NCBI GenBank assembly: GCA_025517485.1 | Contig: JAOPKB010000001.1 | Coordinates: forward strand, 186,001 to 250,000 | Length of the DNA stretch: 64,000 nt | Direction: 5' to 3' | Source: Natronoglomus mannanivorans | GTDB taxonomy: Archaea; Halobacteriota; Halobacteria; Halobacteriales; Natrialbaceae | Part shown: piece by piece, positions 1 to 8,426 of the stretch | Position numbering within the stretch: the stretch's first letter is position 1 | How the letters are laid out: every line of letters begins with the position of its first letter | The notes under the pieces: model-generated | The model's input: only the letters and a program-made list of their open reading frames with translations | What the model was told of the DNA's origin: nothing | Database searches by the model: none | Made by a program: the position numbers and the translations under genes

Positions 1-595
1 GTCCGGCGAGCGTCTCCGCGAACGCCTCGGGCACGTCACCGGGGACCTCGACCGGCTCGAGCGGTTTGCGGAACGGACAGTTGAGGTGGACGGGCCCCGC
101 CGGCGTCCCGGTCGTCTTCGCGAGCGCTCGAGCGGCGGTCGTCCGGAGCGAGCGCACTTTTCGCTCGTCGGCGTCGGGTTCTGGGAGTTCGGCGTCCCAG
201 CGGACGCTGTCGCCGTACAGGTCTACCTGATCGATGGTCTGGTTCGCGCCGCTGTCCCGGAGTTCGGCCGGTCGGTCGGCGGTCAACACCAGCAGGGGAA
301 CGCGAGCCTGATGCGCCTCGATCACGGCGGGGTGGAAGTTGGCCGCCGCCGTGCCGGAGGTACAGACGAGCGCCGTCGGCCGGCCGGTCCGTCGCCCGCG
401 GCCGAGCGCGAAGTACGCGGCGGAGCGCTCGTCGAGATGTGAGAACACTTCGATCGCGGGATGCTCGGCGAAGGCGACCGTCAGCGGTGTCGACCGACTT
501 CCGGGGGCGATGCAGACGGCCTCGAGACCGCCCGCGGCGAGCTCGTCGGCGAGAATCCGTCCCCAGAGTGTGTTACGGTTCGGTGGTCTCTCCAT
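1..595 (-). CDS. menD: MenD, SEPHCHC synthase (partial, N-terminal part)
   Basis: Thiamine-diphosphate enzyme that joins isochorismate and 2-oxoglutarate in menaquinone synthesis. Translating the minus strand from ATG at 595 gives about 198 residues, open to the window edge, so the C-terminal two thirds are missing. Family signatures are visible: APGSRSTPL near residue 32, SGTAAANFHPAV, and TADRPAELRDSGANQ. The start lies 4 nt after the menF stop, so the two genes form an operon for successive steps of the pathway. The product assignment rests on these motifs and on the menF neighbour. Confidence 0.95.
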   Translation of the reverse strand, partial: MERPPNRNTLWGRILADELAAGGLEAVCIAPGSRSTPLTVAFAEHPAIEVFSHLDERSAAYFALGRGRRTGRPTALVCTSGTAAANFHPAVIEAHQARVPLLVLTADRPAELRDSGANQTIDQVDLYGDSVRWDAELPEPDADERKVRSLRTTAARALAKTTGTPAGPVHLNCPFRKPLEPVEVPGDVPEAFAETLAG

Positions 596-599
596 CGAA

Positions 600-1985
600 T
601 CACCGTAACTCGTCGAGGACCGGTCTGAACTTGAGTTGAATTTCGTCCCACTCGTCGTCGGGATCACTGTCGGCGACGATTCCGTTGCCCGAGAACAGCG
701 TCACCCGCTGGCCGGTCACCAGTCCAGACCGGAGGCCGACGGCGAACTCGCCGTCGCCTGCGGCGTCGAACCAGCCGATCGGCGACGCGTACCAGCCGCG
801 GTCGAACGTCTCGATCTCCCGAATGGTCTCCCAAGCTGCATCCGGCGGGAGGCCGCCGACCGCAGGGGTCGGGTGGAGCGCCTCGACGATTTCGAGGACG
901 TGGCGGTCGTCGTCTCCGACCAGCGTCGCCTCGATCGGTGTCTGGAGGTGCTGGATGGTCGCCAGCCGCCGAATCGTCTGTTCGCCCACCGTAACCGACG
1001 CCGAGAGCGACTCGAGGCCGTCGCGAATCGCCTCGACGACGAGGCCGTGTTCCTGCTGGAACTTCTCGCTTCCGACCATCCGCTCGACGAGTTCGTCGTC
1101 TTCTTCCGGCGTCTCGCCCCGCGGAACCGATCCAGCGAGCGCCTCCGTCTCGACGCGGTCGCCGTCCATCGAAACCAGACGCTCGGGCGGTGCGCCGAAG
1201 AACGTCCCGCCCTCGCTCTGATCGACGAGGAACCGATAGCAGTTGGGGTACTGCCGTCGCAATCGCTCGAGGGTCGCGGCGACGTCGAGATCCGACCCTG
1301 CGAGCTCGACTTCGAGCGTCTGTGCGAGGACGACCTTCTCGAGGGCTCCCGACTCGATTCGCTCGAGTGCCGTCTCGACCTGTCGGGTCCACGCCTCGCG
1401 CGTCGTCGGTCGGGTGGTGGCGGCGACGCCGGGGCCGGTCCCACTCGGACGCATCGCAGGGAGCTCGGCCAGTCGATCCCGCCAGTACTCGAGGTCCTCG
1501 GCCGCCGCCGTCGCGTCTTCGCCGACGACTGTCAGCCACGTTCCCCTTTCTTTTGCTCCCGCTTGCTCCGCCGCGTCGTCCCCTTCGTCGGTTCGGGTGA
1601 CCTGCACTCGCGGAACGACGAACGAGGCAGCCTCGAAACCGCCCCACGGTTCCGACGGTTCGTGTCCGTCGTGAAAGGAGAGACCGCCGATCGCGCGCGG
1701 ACGGCTGGCAGCCGGTCCGTCGTGTTCGAGCGACGCGAAGTAGTCGTCGGCGCGCGCCCGAACCCGTGCGAATCGCTGGCGACCAGTCGCCGTGAATCGC
1801 CGGGCGATGCCACAGCCGACCAGTTCGAGTCCGTCGGGTGTCGCCCACTGGACGCGCGGTGTGCCGTCGACGTCTAGAACTGCCCCGAAGGAGACGTCAC
1901 CGAGTTCGCAACTTCGGCTGACCGGGTCGCTGGGATGTTCCGCCGTCGATCCCGTCAGTCGTCCATCACCCGCCGATCGATCCAT
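600..1985 (-). CDS. menF: Isochorismate synthase MenF
   Basis: Chorismate-to-isochorismate isomerase, first committed step of menaquinone synthesis; cytosolic, Mg-dependent. The 461-residue product has the chorismate-binding domain from about residue 195 to the end: EKVVLAQTLEVEL, FFGAPPERLVS, ALAGSVPRGETPEEDD, the active-site stretch HLQTPIEATL, LHPTPAVGGLP and the terminal FSGNGIVADSDPDDEWDE. Length is normal for the family. It is cotranscribed with menD. ATG at 1985 is preceded by an AT-rich box near 2025. The family also includes salicylate-type isochorismate synthases, but the menD partner settles the pathway. Confidence 0.95.
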   Translation of the reverse strand: MDRSAGDGRLTGSTAEHPSDPVSRSCELGDVSFGAVLDVDGTPRVQWATPDGLELVGCGIARRFTATGRQRFARVRARADDYFASLEHDGPAASRPRAIGGLSFHDGHEPSEPWGGFEAASFVVPRVQVTRTDEGDDAAEQAGAKERGTWLTVVGEDATAAAEDLEYWRDRLAELPAMRPSGTGPGVAATTRPTTREAWTRQVETALERIESGALEKVVLAQTLEVELAGSDLDVAATLERLRRQYPNCYRFLVDQSEGGTFFGAPPERLVSMDGDRVETEALAGSVPRGETPEEDDELVERMVGSEKFQQEHGLVVEAIRDGLESLSASVTVGEQTIRRLATIQHLQTPIEATLVGDDDRHVLEIVEALHPTPAVGGLPPDAAWETIREIETFDRGWYASPIGWFDAAGDGEFAVGLRSGLVTGQRVTLFSGNGIVADSDPDDEWDEIQLKFRPVLDELR

Positions 1986-2285
1986 TGAGGCCGACTCGGG
2001 CCCGTGCCGCCTTCAGCCTAACTATCTCTTCGTTTCCGAACCCCGGTCGCTGTATCATCGAGCGCTCGAACGATCGTCGAACTCGAGACAGAATACTCGC
2101 CCTGGCAGCGTCGGTCTCTGGAGTGCCCATCCTGACAGTCACGTCGGCTGGCTACTAAAGTCCCGATTCCCGGGACTGCGTCGGGGTCGAAACCGTCTGT
2201 AACGGTCTGATCCGAACCCAAATACCGTTGTACCCTGAAATACCCTCTTTATAACGAAGTAGGATCTCACCGATTCCCCCAGTGC

Positions 2286-2585
2286 ATGGCGAGTAAGCAA
2301 CAGATGCAGGAACGGGAGATGTCAGCACAGGATGTAGAAGACGTCGGAGAACAAGCGATGGGGCCTGCCTTCCTCGCGTCGGTGGCCTCGGTCGGGCTAT
2401 CGTGGTACTACTTCTTCCTCAAGGGAGACCGTCAGCGAGGGCTGTTCGTCGGCCTGTGGCCGCCGACGATCCTCGCGTTCGCGAGTTACTTCAATCAGCG
2501 AAAGATGCGCCAGCAACTCGAGACGATCACGAAGCCCGGCGCGTCGCTCAAGAGCGCGCTCGACAACGTGATGGGGAACCGATAA
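2286..2585 (+). CDS. Small conserved membrane protein
   Basis: 99 residues, no family recognised. A polar N-terminus (about 25 residues) is followed by two hydrophobic segments, AFLASVASVGLSWYYFFL (residues 28-46) and LFVGLWPPTILAFASYF (about 53-70), joined by a short basic loop KGDRQR, then a basic cytoplasmic tail. A TATA-like TTTATA at 2248-2253 predicts a transcript beginning about 9 nt before the ATG. It is a stand-alone gene, so no function can be inferred from context. Confidence 0.75.
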   Translation: MASKQQMQEREMSAQDVEDVGEQAMGPAFLASVASVGLSWYYFFLKGDRQRGLFVGLWPPTILAFASYFNQRKMRQQLETITKPGASLKSALDNVMGNR

Positions 2586-2770
2586 CCCGGAACGAGGGAG
2601 CCAGTAACCGATAACACGGACGAAGCGAGAGAACCGGACTCTGCGGGCGTTCGACCACCCATTTCTGGGCCGCTTTTCTGGATACGAGCGACAGTACGAC
2701 GCGATCGGCGTTCGTTCGAGAGTAGTGTCCCCGTCAGGCTTAAATACCCCCTCGCCGAAACCCGAATCAG

Positions 2771-2983
2771 ATGCCGAAAGTAGAGATCACAATCCCCGAA
2801 CACCTCGAGATGCAGATCGCGCAGATGGTCGAGCGCGGCGAGTTCGTCAACCGTGAAGAGGCGATCGAAGACCTCCTTTCGACCGGTATCAAGGCGTACA
2901 AGACCAGCGGACCGATGGACGAAGAAGATGCTGGACTCGAAGACGACGGAATGATGGGCCACGACGACGAGTACGTCTTCTAG
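2771..2983 (+). CDS. Ribbon-helix-helix (CopG-like) DNA-binding protein
   Basis: 70 residues. The first 45 match a ribbon-helix-helix fold: strand KVEITIPEHLEMQIAQM, then the helix-turn-helix FVNREEAIEDLLSTGIKAY. The remaining 25 residues are an acidic tail rich in Asp, Glu and Met. TTAAATA at 2740-2746 is centred about 27 nt before the ATG, so the mRNA should be leaderless. RHH proteins bind DNA as dimers and often autoregulate. The target is unknown, and no toxin-like gene lies next to it. Confidence 0.85.
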   Translation: MPKVEITIPEHLEMQIAQMVERGEFVNREEAIEDLLSTGIKAYKTSGPMDEEDAGLEDDGMMGHDDEYVF

Positions 2984-3258
2984 CTCGTTCCCTCTCGTAT
3001 CTCGTTTCGTTCATTTCTCGGCGAGTTGCGGGTATTCGTCGTTCAGATCCGTTCGTTCTGTCACGACAGATCGATATCGTACACGAGGTGGGTTCTCATC
3101 ACTACTTCCGCCTCTTTTCGTTCCTCAAGTCTCGATCGTTGAACATCGAGTTTCGAGTCTTGACTCCGTTTTCCGTCGAACGACGACATGCCGACCCGTG
3201 TCAATCTGACACACACCATCGAAACAGTGTTCCCCGTGAGGGAGAGACCCGTCTCCCG

Positions 3259-3696
3259 ATGACTCGTGTCCGAAACCTCACACCCGACGATGCGTACGCG
3301 CTGACTGAACTCTACGAAGAGTACGAGTGGTGGGCCGACCGCGACGTCGACGACGTTCACACGGCGCTCACGGAAACTGAGGTCGCCGTCGGTATCGAAG
3401 ACGGTGGTGCGCTCGTCGCTGCTGCTCGAGTTCTCACCGACTATACCTACTACGCGAACGTCTTCGACGTGATCGTCGCCGCCGACCGCCGCGGTGAGGG
3501 GATCGGTGAGATGCTCATGGACGCGGTCATTACGCATCCGGACCTCCGACGGGTCGGTGGTCTCTCGTTGCTCTGTCGGGACGGGCTGGTTCCGTACTAC
3601 GAGTCAGTCGGCTTCGAACGGTTCGATCCTCACATGACGGTTCCGGAGGGTGGAACCGAGAAACTGGTTCGGATGACTTATCATCACGACAGCTGA
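3259..3696 (+). CDS. GNAT-family N-acetyltransferase
   Basis: 145 residues from the ATG at 3259, where similarity to the fold begins; an in-frame extension back to 3088 is not protein-like. Strand-helix order is typical of GNAT: MTRVRNLTPDDAYAL, then VAVGIEDGGALVAAARVL, FDVIVAADRRGEGIGEMLMD with the acetyl-CoA pyrophosphate loop RRGEGIG, and the terminal LVPYYESVGFERF. The acceptor substrate cannot be told. The downstream spoIIM-like gene converges on it. Confidence 0.88.
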   Translation: MTRVRNLTPDDAYALTELYEEYEWWADRDVDDVHTALTETEVAVGIEDGGALVAAARVLTDYTYYANVFDVIVAADRRGEGIGEMLMDAVITHPDLRRVGGLSLLCRDGLVPYYESVGFERFDPHMTVPEGGTEKLVRMTYHHDS

Positions 3697-3719
3697 CCCG
3701 TAAGCGCGCAGTCTCGCTT

Positions 3720-5252
3720 TCAGAAAATCAACCGGTAGTAGTACGGGCTCACGAATCCCTCGATGATCGCCGCGAGCAACAAGATCACACCGAGACCGAC
3801 GAGCACCCAGAAGGCACGCTCGAGTTCGTCCGCCAGCGTCGCTCGCGAGAGTCGACCCCGAACGGTCCGCCAGCCGACCAGACCGAGGTGGACGCCGAGT
3901 GCGCCGGCGACGAAAATCGCCGGAATCTCGAGGATCCCGTGTGGAACGACGAACGCGAGGAGTTCGGTGGGATCGGCCTCGAGACGGGTGTAGATCCCGA
4001 AGACGATGCCGTTGAACCAGATCGAGACGAGCGCCGGAATCGCGAGGACGACCCCGGCGTAGGCCGTCGTGAGCGCGACCGTCCAGTTGTTGGTGAAGAA
4101 CTCCGCCGCCGCCGTGTGTGGGACGTGTCCATCCAACCGTCCGGCGATCGAGGTCTCGACGATACCGTCGAACGGCGTCGCCATCGCCCATCCCATCCCG
4201 AATCCGACGAGTGCGGTGGCCACGACGCCCGCGTGGAGAGCGGGCGTCTCCCGGACGAACGCGCGAAGCTCGTCCCACCCCCGTCGGAGCCCCCCGGCGA
4301 ACTGTCCCCGAAGCGACTGCTCGAGGGCGGGCGGCTGAGTGACTGTCCCCCGATAGTCGCCGTACAGCACCGTCTTCAGGATATCGAGTGCCGGATAGAG
4401 AACCAACAACCCGATCAGGGAGACGACACTCCCGACGCCGACGACCGAGAGGATGGAGACGAACGCAGTGGAGGAGACGAACGTAAGAAACGCGAGCACG
4501 TAGTAGAACACTGCCTCGACCGGTTGCGAGCGAACGAACCCGACCGTTCTGGAGAGCGATTCGAACACGCCGACATCGTCGACGACGACTGCGACCGGCG
4601 CGAACGCGAAGAGCGCGCGCACGACGACGACCGTGGCGACCCACAGAAGAATGCCACCGAGCACGGGGAGCAGCCCGGCCGCCGGTTCGCCGGTCGCCCC
4701 GACGACGACACTCGACGCCGTCGTCGTGACGAACCAGATCGCGACCGTCGCCCCGATCCAGAGAGCGAGCTCTAACAGGAACAGCCCGAGAAACGAGCGC
4801 CAGTGGCGACGAACGCCCGCGATTCCCGTGCGTAGCCCTCGTTTGCCTCGAAGCCGTGCGTGACACGCCGCGAGCTGGCCTGCAGCGACGCCGGCATAGC
4901 AAACGAGCGACGCAAGGGCTGTGACGAGAACCGCGATCGCGAGCACGCCGGTGACCTCCTGCGTGACGAGCGGGTCGAACACCGGGACGAGTTCGGTACT
5001 CATCCAGTCGACGAACCCTTCCGGATCCGCTTCAGGGTTCGGCGGCGACTGATCCATCGTCGCGTACTCGTTACGGAACGCCTCGAGGCGGCCCGACGTC
5101 TCGAGGTAGACGTAGACGATCGCGAGTCCGAGAAACGTCCCGATGCGGGTGATCGTCGGGATCGCAGCACCCAGAACGTAAAAGGGGAGGAGATCCGCCG
5201 GGCGGCGCCGAAGCGTCCGCACGACACTGACGACCGACTCGGAGAGGCGCAT
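3720..5252 (-). CDS. SpoIIM-family multi-pass membrane protein
   Basis: 510 residues with roughly ten hydrophobic segments. The C-terminal half (about 340-510) looks like the SpoIIM (stage II sporulation protein M) domain: AEFFTNNWTVALTTAYAG, FNGIVFGIYTRL, FVVPHGILEIPAIFVAGALG and the ending EGFVSPYYYRLIF. The N-terminal half adds further membrane helices (LPFYVLGAAIPTITRIGTFL onwards). In archaea SpoIIM proteins have no tie to sporulation and are usually of unknown function, perhaps membrane remodelling or stress-related. It is monocistronic and convergent with the GNAT gene. Confidence 0.85.
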   Translation of the reverse strand: MRLSESVVSVVRTLRRRPADLLPFYVLGAAIPTITRIGTFLGLAIVYVYLETSGRLEAFRNEYATMDQSPPNPEADPEGFVDWMSTELVPVFDPLVTQEVTGVLAIAVLVTALASLVCYAGVAAGQLAACHARLRGKRGLRTGIAGVRRHWRSFLGLFLLELALWIGATVAIWFVTTTASSVVVGATGEPAAGLLPVLGGILLWVATVVVVRALFAFAPVAVVVDDVGVFESLSRTVGFVRSQPVEAVFYYVLAFLTFVSSTAFVSILSVVGVGSVVSLIGLLVLYPALDILKTVLYGDYRGTVTQPPALEQSLRGQFAGGLRRGWDELRAFVRETPALHAGVVATALVGFGMGWAMATPFDGIVETSIAGRLDGHVPHTAAAEFFTNNWTVALTTAYAGVVLAIPALVSIWFNGIVFGIYTRLEADPTELLAFVVPHGILEIPAIFVAGALGVHLGLVGWRTVRGRLSRATLADELERAFWVLVGLGVILLLAAIIEGFVSPYYYRLIF

Positions 5253-5379
5253 AGCGAAGAGACAATCGGCGATCAGTTAAAGAAACCGAACGGATGTGTT
5301 TGACGAGTCGAGCTGGACAGCGAGTGTCAGTAGAAAGAGAGCAACGAGGACCAGAGACGTGGTGACAGGGTCGGAGACG

Positions 5380-5565
5380 CTACAGCATCACCAGCAACGG
5401 AATCGCGAACGCGATCGCGAGTCCCACGGCGAGGACGACGGCACCGATGCCGACGTCGCGGGTGGTGAACTCGCTCATCGGTGCAGTCGTTCGTCCCTCG
5501 TCGACGTCGTGTCCGACGTCGGCCGCCGAGTCGTGGTCGTGTGCGGGCTCGGTGTCTTCAGCCAT
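5380..5565 (-). CDS. Small single-span membrane protein
   Basis: 61 residues: an acidic, His/Asp-rich N-terminus (MAEDTEPAHDHDSAAD), the segment SEFTTRDVGIGAV, then one membrane helix, VVLAVGLAIAFAIPLLVML, that ends the protein. The architecture resembles small haloarchaeal membrane proteins of the DUF7550 type, though I cannot confirm the family. It lies 127 nt upstream of the spoIIM-like start on the same strand, so it could be cotranscribed with it. Confidence 0.7.
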   Translation of the reverse strand: MAEDTEPAHDHDSAADVGHDVDEGRTTAPMSEFTTRDVGIGAVVLAVGLAIAFAIPLLVML

Positions 5566-5712
5566 ACGGGAGTATTGCCGAGTGGGTCACTTAAGCGCTC
5601 CTCTCTCCGTTCAATCACTATCTCGTCTGCGATCAGTTCGTCGGCCAGTGGATAATACGAGAACAGCAGGCCGTTCGTTCACAACGCTGGCACCAGTAGT
5701 ACGATCAGATTC

Positions 5713-6030
5713 ATGCCGATCGATGCGAGCGTATTCGAACGCGGCGAGGAGCGATACTCGATCGAGGACGAGATCGTCCACCTCCTGCAGGAGAATTCGG
5801 ACACGGCGTACAACGTCTACGAGATTACCACGCAGGTCATGGAACCGGGTTGGTCGGAATCGAACACCGACCTCTCCACAGACTACGCGGAGTACGTCGG
5901 CTGCTTTCTCGACCTGGCGACCGTCAACTCGATCCTCGATCAACTGGTCGACGACGGGATGGTCGAACGCCGGATTCTCGACGACGGCGACGGCGAACGA
6001 AGCTACTATCGAGCGCCGGTGGGCCGATGA
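5713..6030 (+). CDS. Winged-helix-like protein, probable regulator
   Basis: 105 residues. Residues 14-90 read as a winged helix: YSIEDEIVHLLQENSDTAYN, VYEITTQVM as the recognition region, then VNSILDQLVDDGMVERRI followed by a hairpin ending in RSYYRAP. This is the usual helix-helix-wing order of MarR/ArsR-like folds. There is no obvious ligand domain. The hisF gene begins 73 nt downstream on the same strand but has its own AT-rich promoter box, so common control is uncertain. Confidence 0.75.
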   Translation: MPIDASVFERGEERYSIEDEIVHLLQENSDTAYNVYEITTQVMEPGWSESNTDLSTDYAEYVGCFLDLATVNSILDQLVDDGMVERRILDDGDGERSYYRAPVGR

Positions 6031-6103
6031 ACCGCTGAATTGATTCCAGCGTCAATGCAGACTCCTTTACTATCCCCGGTGCGAACGCCCACTCACTGAA
6101 GAC

Positions 6104-6919
6104 ATGGTCTTAACCAAGCGAATCATCCCGTGTATCGACGTCGACCTCGACGACGACGGGAACCCCGCCGTCTACACGGGCGTCCACTTCGAGGATCTGA
6201 AATACACCGGCGATCCGGTCGAGATGGCCAAAGCGTACAACCAGCTCGGGGCCGACGAGTTCGTCTTCCTCGATATCACCGCTTCCGCCGAGGGCCGAGA
6301 GACGATGCTCGACGTCGTCGAACGCGTCGCCGACGAGGTGTTCATCCCACTGACCGTCGGCGGCGGCATCCGTACGACCGACGACATCAAAGAGACGCTC
6401 CGAGCGGGCGCCGACAAGGTCTCGATCACCACCGGCGCACTGGAGCGACCCGAACTGGTCAACGAAGGTGCGCGGGCGTTCGGGAGCCAGTGTATCGTCA
6501 TCAGCGTCGACGCCCGTCGCCGGTTCGACGAGGAGGGCGAACACTACACCGAGATCGACGGCGAGTCCTGCTGGTTCGAGTGTACGAAGAAAGGCGGCCG
6601 CGAGGGGACGGGAATCGACGTCGTCGAGTGGGCGAACGAAGCCGAGTCCCGCGGTGCGGGCGAGCTGTTCGTCAACTCGATCGACAAGGACGGGACCAAA
6701 GACGGCTACGACGTGCCACTCACGACGGCGGTTTGCGACGCGGTCGACACGCCCGTCATCGCCTCCTCGGGCTGTGGCGGTCCCGAAGACATGTACGAGG
6801 TCTTTACGGAGGCGAACGCCGACGCCGGCCTCGCCGCGTCGATCTTCCACTTCGACGAGTACTCGATCGGCGACGTCAAGGAGTACCTCGACGAGCGAAA
6901 CGTTCCGGTTCGGCTGTAA
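6104..6919 (+). CDS. hisF: Imidazole glycerol phosphate synthase cyclase subunit HisF
   Basis: 271-residue TIM-barrel subunit that converts PRFAR and HisH-derived ammonia to imidazole glycerol phosphate and AICAR in histidine synthesis. Family motifs are all present: RIIPCIDVD at the N-terminus with the catalytic Asp, [53 protein letters not shown] with the second catalytic Asp, and VIASSGCGG. hisH is not adjacent. TTTACTA at 6065-6071 gives a predicted start about 9 nt before the ATG. Confidence 0.98.
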   Translation: MVLTKRIIPCIDVDLDDDGNPAVYTGVHFEDLKYTGDPVEMAKAYNQLGADEFVFLDITASAEGRETMLDVVERVADEVFIPLTVGGGIRTTDDIKETLRAGADKVSITTGALERPELVNEGARAFGSQCIVISVDARRRFDEEGEHYTEIDGESCWFECTKKGGREGTGIDVVEWANEAESRGAGELFVNSIDKDGTKDGYDVPLTTAVCDAVDTPVIASSGCGGPEDMYEVFTEANADAGLAASIFHFDEYSIGDVKEYLDERNVPVRL

Positions 6920-7085
6920 AGCGAACAGCCGTCTCACTGTCGCCGACCCGCCGTCATCGTTTTCGTCTCTGTCCACCCCTCCGTTTGCACTCAGCCACCA
7001 CTCGAGAGCTCACAGAATCTCCCGAATCCGGTCTCGTCCGGTCGCTTTCGCTAGCCTTTTGTCGTATCGCTCGATTGTCCGACTA

Positions 7086-7916
7086 GTGAAGTGGCGGTGT
7101 ACGTGGTGTGGCAAACCACACGAGGAGAACGACCCTCCCTGTGACTCCTGTGGTCACGGCGAGTTCGAAGAGGCGGTCGTCCGCCAGAACGAGTTCGAGA
7201 CTGTCGACACCGGGACACAGTACATGTGGGTGTGTGAGAACTGTGGCCGCCAGCACATGCGCAACAACCCGCCCTGTTCGCGATGTGGGGGCCACGACCT
7301 CGAGAAGACCGAACAGCGGTTCGACGATCTCGAGAGCGACCTCGCCGTTCCCAGTTGGTTCGAGGTCGCAAAGCCCTACGCCCCGATCATCGTCGTTCTG
7401 GTCCTCGTCGCCGGGCTGTTCGCGACGGGGATCGTGCCGCTGTCCGTCCTCCCCGGCATCGGCACCCCCTCGCCGCCCGACGCCCCCGGTGACGGTGAGC
7501 AACACGCGGGGATCGATCTCACGGCGGTCGAGCACGAGGTTCACGACCGACTCGAGGCCCACCGACAGGGTACCGATGCGAATACGCGCAGTTACGACGG
7601 CGGACTCGCCGGAATCGCCGAGTACGTGAACCGGCAGGAGGTCGTCGAGTATCGCGAGGGGACGCGGCCGGAGGACCCGGACTGGAACGCGTTCGGTCCG
7701 TCGTGTTCGGGTGATCCCGTCGGAAGTGCGCTCGAGCCGTTCGACGGGGCCGGGTCCGATGCGTTCGACGACGAAACACTGCTGGCTGACGAGGTCGCCG
7801 ACCGGCTCGTGGCGAATCCCGAACTCGAGCGACTCGTCTCCGGAGAGTACGGTGCAGAAGGACTCGACGTGCACGTCCACGACGGAACGGTGTTCGTATT
7901 CTACGCGGTGTGCTAA
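7086..7916 (+). CDS. Zinc-ribbon membrane protein with CAP-like C-terminal domain
   Basis: Starts at GTG 7086 (276 residues); the longer open frame upstream is not protein-like. Two zinc ribbons open the protein: CTWCGKPHEENDPPCDSCG (residues 5-23) and CENCGRQHMRNNPPCSRCG (about 57-75). A single membrane helix follows (YAPIIVVLVLVAGLFATGIV, near 100-120). The outer domain (about 145-276) recalls a CAP/SCP fold: an alpha-rich region, a short spacer, LADEVADRLVANPEL, then the closing strand FVFYAVC. CAP consensus residues are partly lost, so the fold call is tentative. It may be a signalling or envelope protein. Confidence 0.72.
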   Translation: MKWRCTWCGKPHEENDPPCDSCGHGEFEEAVVRQNEFETVDTGTQYMWVCENCGRQHMRNNPPCSRCGGHDLEKTEQRFDDLESDLAVPSWFEVAKPYAPIIVVLVLVAGLFATGIVPLSVLPGIGTPSPPDAPGDGEQHAGIDLTAVEHEVHDRLEAHRQGTDANTRSYDGGLAGIAEYVNRQEVVEYREGTRPEDPDWNAFGPSCSGDPVGSALEPFDGAGSDAFDDETLLADEVADRLVANPELERLVSGEYGAEGLDVHVHDGTVFVFYAVC

Positions 7917-8010
7917 AATCGGAACGACGGCTTTCGGTCAGTTCCGTGCGGTGTGGTTCCGCTTTCGTCTCTTCTTCTCGTCTCTCGCTTCTCGCTTCTC
8001 GACTGCAGTG

Positions 8011-8295
8011 TCAGGCCGCCGCCTCGAACGCGTCGCGGAACGCGGTCGTCTTCTCGCGGACGGTAATCGCTCCTTCCTCGAGGGCGTCGAGCGGGTCGAC
8101 GCCTGGTTCGGTCTTGATGGTCAGAATCGGATCGGTCTGGCCACCGGACTGTTCCGGATTCATATCGTAGGTCGCGGCGGTGACGTCGTCGCTCTCGAGC
8201 AGTGCTCCCTTGAGCACGTTCATGAACGTGTGGTCTTCGCCGGCGATCTCGATCGATAGTTCGGTCTCGCTACTCTCGGTGACCCGCAGCTCCAT
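8011..8295 (-). CDS. rpoL: DNA-directed RNA polymerase subunit L (Rpo11)
   Basis: 94 residues from ATG at 8295, the archaeal homologue of Rpb11/AC19, which dimerises with subunit D to assemble RNA polymerase. The core motif [19 protein letters not shown] is the conserved helix of the family, followed by [20 protein letters not shown] and the terminal helix [19 protein letters not shown]. An extension back to 8421 is open but lacks family similarity. It is monocistronic and diverges from the rhomboid gene. Confidence 0.96.
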   Translation of the reverse strand: MELRVTESSETELSIEIAGEDHTFMNVLKGALLESDDVTAATYDMNPEQSGGQTDPILTIKTEPGVDPLDALEEGAITVREKTTAFRDAFEAAA

Positions 8296-8426
8296 ATCCA
8301 CGTGTCCGTTCGTCGGCCGCTTGTACCTTTCGAACCGGCCTCGAGTGCCGACCCGGACAATCGAGGAGGCCGGCGACAGAGAGGCACAATCACTATACCC
8401 GCTGGGACGAACCGGTGTCACAATAG

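Noticed and set aside
636..1877. 413-codon open frame on the plus strand opposite menF
   Set aside because: It mirrors menF in the opposite strand, a usual effect of GC-rich codon use; composition is Arg/Val/Glu-rich without domains.
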